Assembly: GCA_944387145.1 (NCBI GenBank)
Contig: CALXDU010000009.1
Location: 1-39,767, forward strand
Length of the DNA stretch: 39,767 bases
Reading direction: 5' to 3'
Source: an uncultured Oscillospiraceae bacterium
GTDB taxonomy: Bacteria > Bacillota > Clostridia > Oscillospirales > Oscillospiraceae
The position numbers were made by a program, and so were the translations under genes. The notes below the pieces were generated by a model, which was given only the letters and a program-made list of their open reading frames with translations, was not told the DNA's origin and did not search any database. This document shows positions 38,935-39,767 of this stretch, piece by piece; position 1 is the stretch's first letter, and every line of letters begins with the position of its first letter.

Positions 38935-39696
38935 ATGCTATTTGATACCCATGCCCATATGGACGACCGGGCTTTTGACCAGGATCGGGACACGCTGCTG
39001 TCCGGATTGCCTCAGCAGGGAATCGGACTGCTAATGAATCCCGGATGCAGTCTTGCTTCTTCCCGTCAGGCTTGTGCCTTGGCAGGACAGTACGATTATA
39101 TCTATGCCGCAGTTGGCTCCCATCCCGATGCTGCGGACGAAGTAAATGCGGATGTGCTGGAAATCTACCGCGTATTATGTAAACAGAATCCAAAGGTGAA
39201 GGCCATTGGAGAGATTGGCCTGGACTATCACTATGAGGACATCCCCCGGCAGCGGCAGCTGGAAGCCTTCCGGGATCAGATGGCCCTGGCCCGGGAATTG
39301 GATTTGCCGGTGATTGTCCACGAACGGGAAGCGCACCAGGACGGCATGGCGGTGGTGGATGCATTCCCCCAGGTAACGGGGGTATTTCACTGCTATTCCG
39401 GCTCTTTGGAAATGGCAAAGGAACTGATCAAACGGGGCTGGTACATTGGCTTTACCGGGGTGCTGACTTTCAAGAACGCCCGCAAGGCGGTGGAAGTAGC
39501 CCGGGAAATTCCTTTGGAGCGGATTGTTCTGGAAACCGACTGCCCCTATATGTCTCCGGAGCCTTTCCGGGGCACGCGAAACGACCCGGGAAAACTCTAC
39601 CGCATGGCCCAGGCCCTGGCCCAGATTCGGGAGCTTTCTGCAGAGCAGGTGGAGGCCATTACCTTTGAAAATGGAAAGCGGCTTTACCGGCTGTAA
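38935..39696 (+). CDS. tatD: TatD-family metal-dependent hydrolase
   Basis: 253 residues. The amidohydrolase metal-binding motifs are DTHAHMDD at the N-terminus, KAIGEIGLDYHYED, LPVIVHEREAHQD, VFHCYSGS and VLETDCPYMSPEP. Members act as Mg-dependent DNases or 3'-5' exonucleases. Where most TatD proteins have R-x-A in the HxRxA strand, this one reads HEREAH. AGGAGAGA precedes the ATG. It is the third gene of the DUF308 operon. TatD often neighbours metG and rnmV, but neither is visible. Confidence 0.92.
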   Translation: MLFDTHAHMDDRAFDQDRDTLLSGLPQQGIGLLMNPGCSLASSRQACALAGQYDYIYAAVGSHPDAADEVNADVLEIYRVLCKQNPKVKAIGEIGLDYHYEDIPRQRQLEAFRDQMALARELDLPVIVHEREAHQDGMAVVDAFPQVTGVFHCYSGSLEMAKELIKRGWYIGFTGVLTFKNARKAVEVAREIPLERIVLETDCPYMSPEPFRGTRNDPGKLYRMAQALAQIRELSAEQVEAITFENGKRLYRL

Positions 39697-39728
39697 GTCA
39701 TGAATAATTCTGCCAGCATTGGCAAACA

Positions 39729-39757
39729 ATACCTCCGAAGAAATTTATTGGAGGTAT
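39729..39757 (+). promoter_or_regulatory. Hairpin that sequesters the ribosome-binding site of the next gene
   Basis: ATACCTCC at 39729-39736 pairs perfectly with GGAGGTAT at 39750-39757, which contains the Shine-Dalgarno of the gene starting at 39763. The loop is AT-rich. Confidence 0.6.
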
Positions 39758-39762
39758 GAACC

Positions 39763-39767
39763 ATGTT
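39763..39767 (+). CDS. Start of a further gene, cut by the window edge
   Basis: ATG at 39763 lies eight bases after GGAGG, the same spacing and near-identical context (TTGGAGGTATGA...ATGTT) as the pta start. Only five bases are visible, so nothing can be said of its product. Confidence 0.5.

Overview
The window looks like a Gram-positive anaerobe of the class Clostridia, probably of the Oscillospiraceae/Ruminococcaceae type. The reasons are strong AGGAGG ribosome-binding sites, sigma-A promoters with 17-bp spacers, a GC-rich chromosome, and a gene set of rubrerythrin, Fhs/FchA/FolD, YlmH, YnzC and a selenium-dependent molybdenum hydroxylase accessory cluster. The genus is inference. Two compartments are obvious: a more AT-rich mobile element (1-7112) and GC-rich core chromosome (7113-39767).

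Mobile element (1-7112). The window opens inside an integrative element. On the minus strand are the start of a ParA ATPase, a Cys4-motif protein and an XRE regulator, with a structured non-coding stretch ending in a terminator just before the ParA operon. On the plus strand are a RepA-like P-loop ATPase, a large serine recombinase whose expected zinc ribbon is replaced by another C-terminal domain, and three short genes that repeat that domain, then a second XRE regulator. A small excisionase-like gene on the minus strand lies next to the end of the element. The end itself is the 3' half of a tRNA-Leu(UAA) gene (7058-7112), the signature of integration into a tRNA 3' end. The intact tRNA should lie left of the window.

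7113-13286: a tRNA-type terminator and a ~100-bp TTCACTATTCACT-type repeat, a patatin-like lipase, then a selenium cofactor cluster (yqeB, yqeC divergent to selD, yedF, a DUF3343 gene and a class-V aminotransferase). This set makes selenophosphate and prepares labile selenium for molybdenum hydroxylases; the hydroxylases are not in view.

13297-23614: a LacI-type regulator is back-to-back with thyA-folA-rhodanese lipoprotein. A YgiQ radical SAM protein, a lone holin-like gene, a YnzC/DUF896 gene and ylmH follow on the minus strand. Opposite ylmH starts a translationally coupled trio of two FAD proteins and a CPBP protease.

23615-31023: a one-carbon block with fhs, fchA and folD, followed by a phosphoglycerate mutase-like gene, serC and serA. 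Together they connect glycolytic 3-phosphoglycerate, serine and the tetrahydrofolate C1 pool. FolD lacks two cyclohydrolase residues (the YxxxK lysine and the QLP glutamine), so FchA probably supplies that step.

31030-39767: htrA, a tRNA-Leu(CAA) gene with the same terminator and repeat tail as the tRNA-Leu(UAA) remnant, hisS, mgsA, a minD-like gene, pta, a small XRE regulator, rubrerythrin, a DUF308 membrane protein, a phosphopantetheinyl transferase and a TatD nuclease. The window ends at the first codons of another gene whose ribosome-binding site lies in a hairpin.

The most novel-looking items are the recombinase with its four-copy accessory domain, the duplicated tRNA-Leu tail, the structured leader of the ParA operon and the probable dehydrogenase-only FolD.
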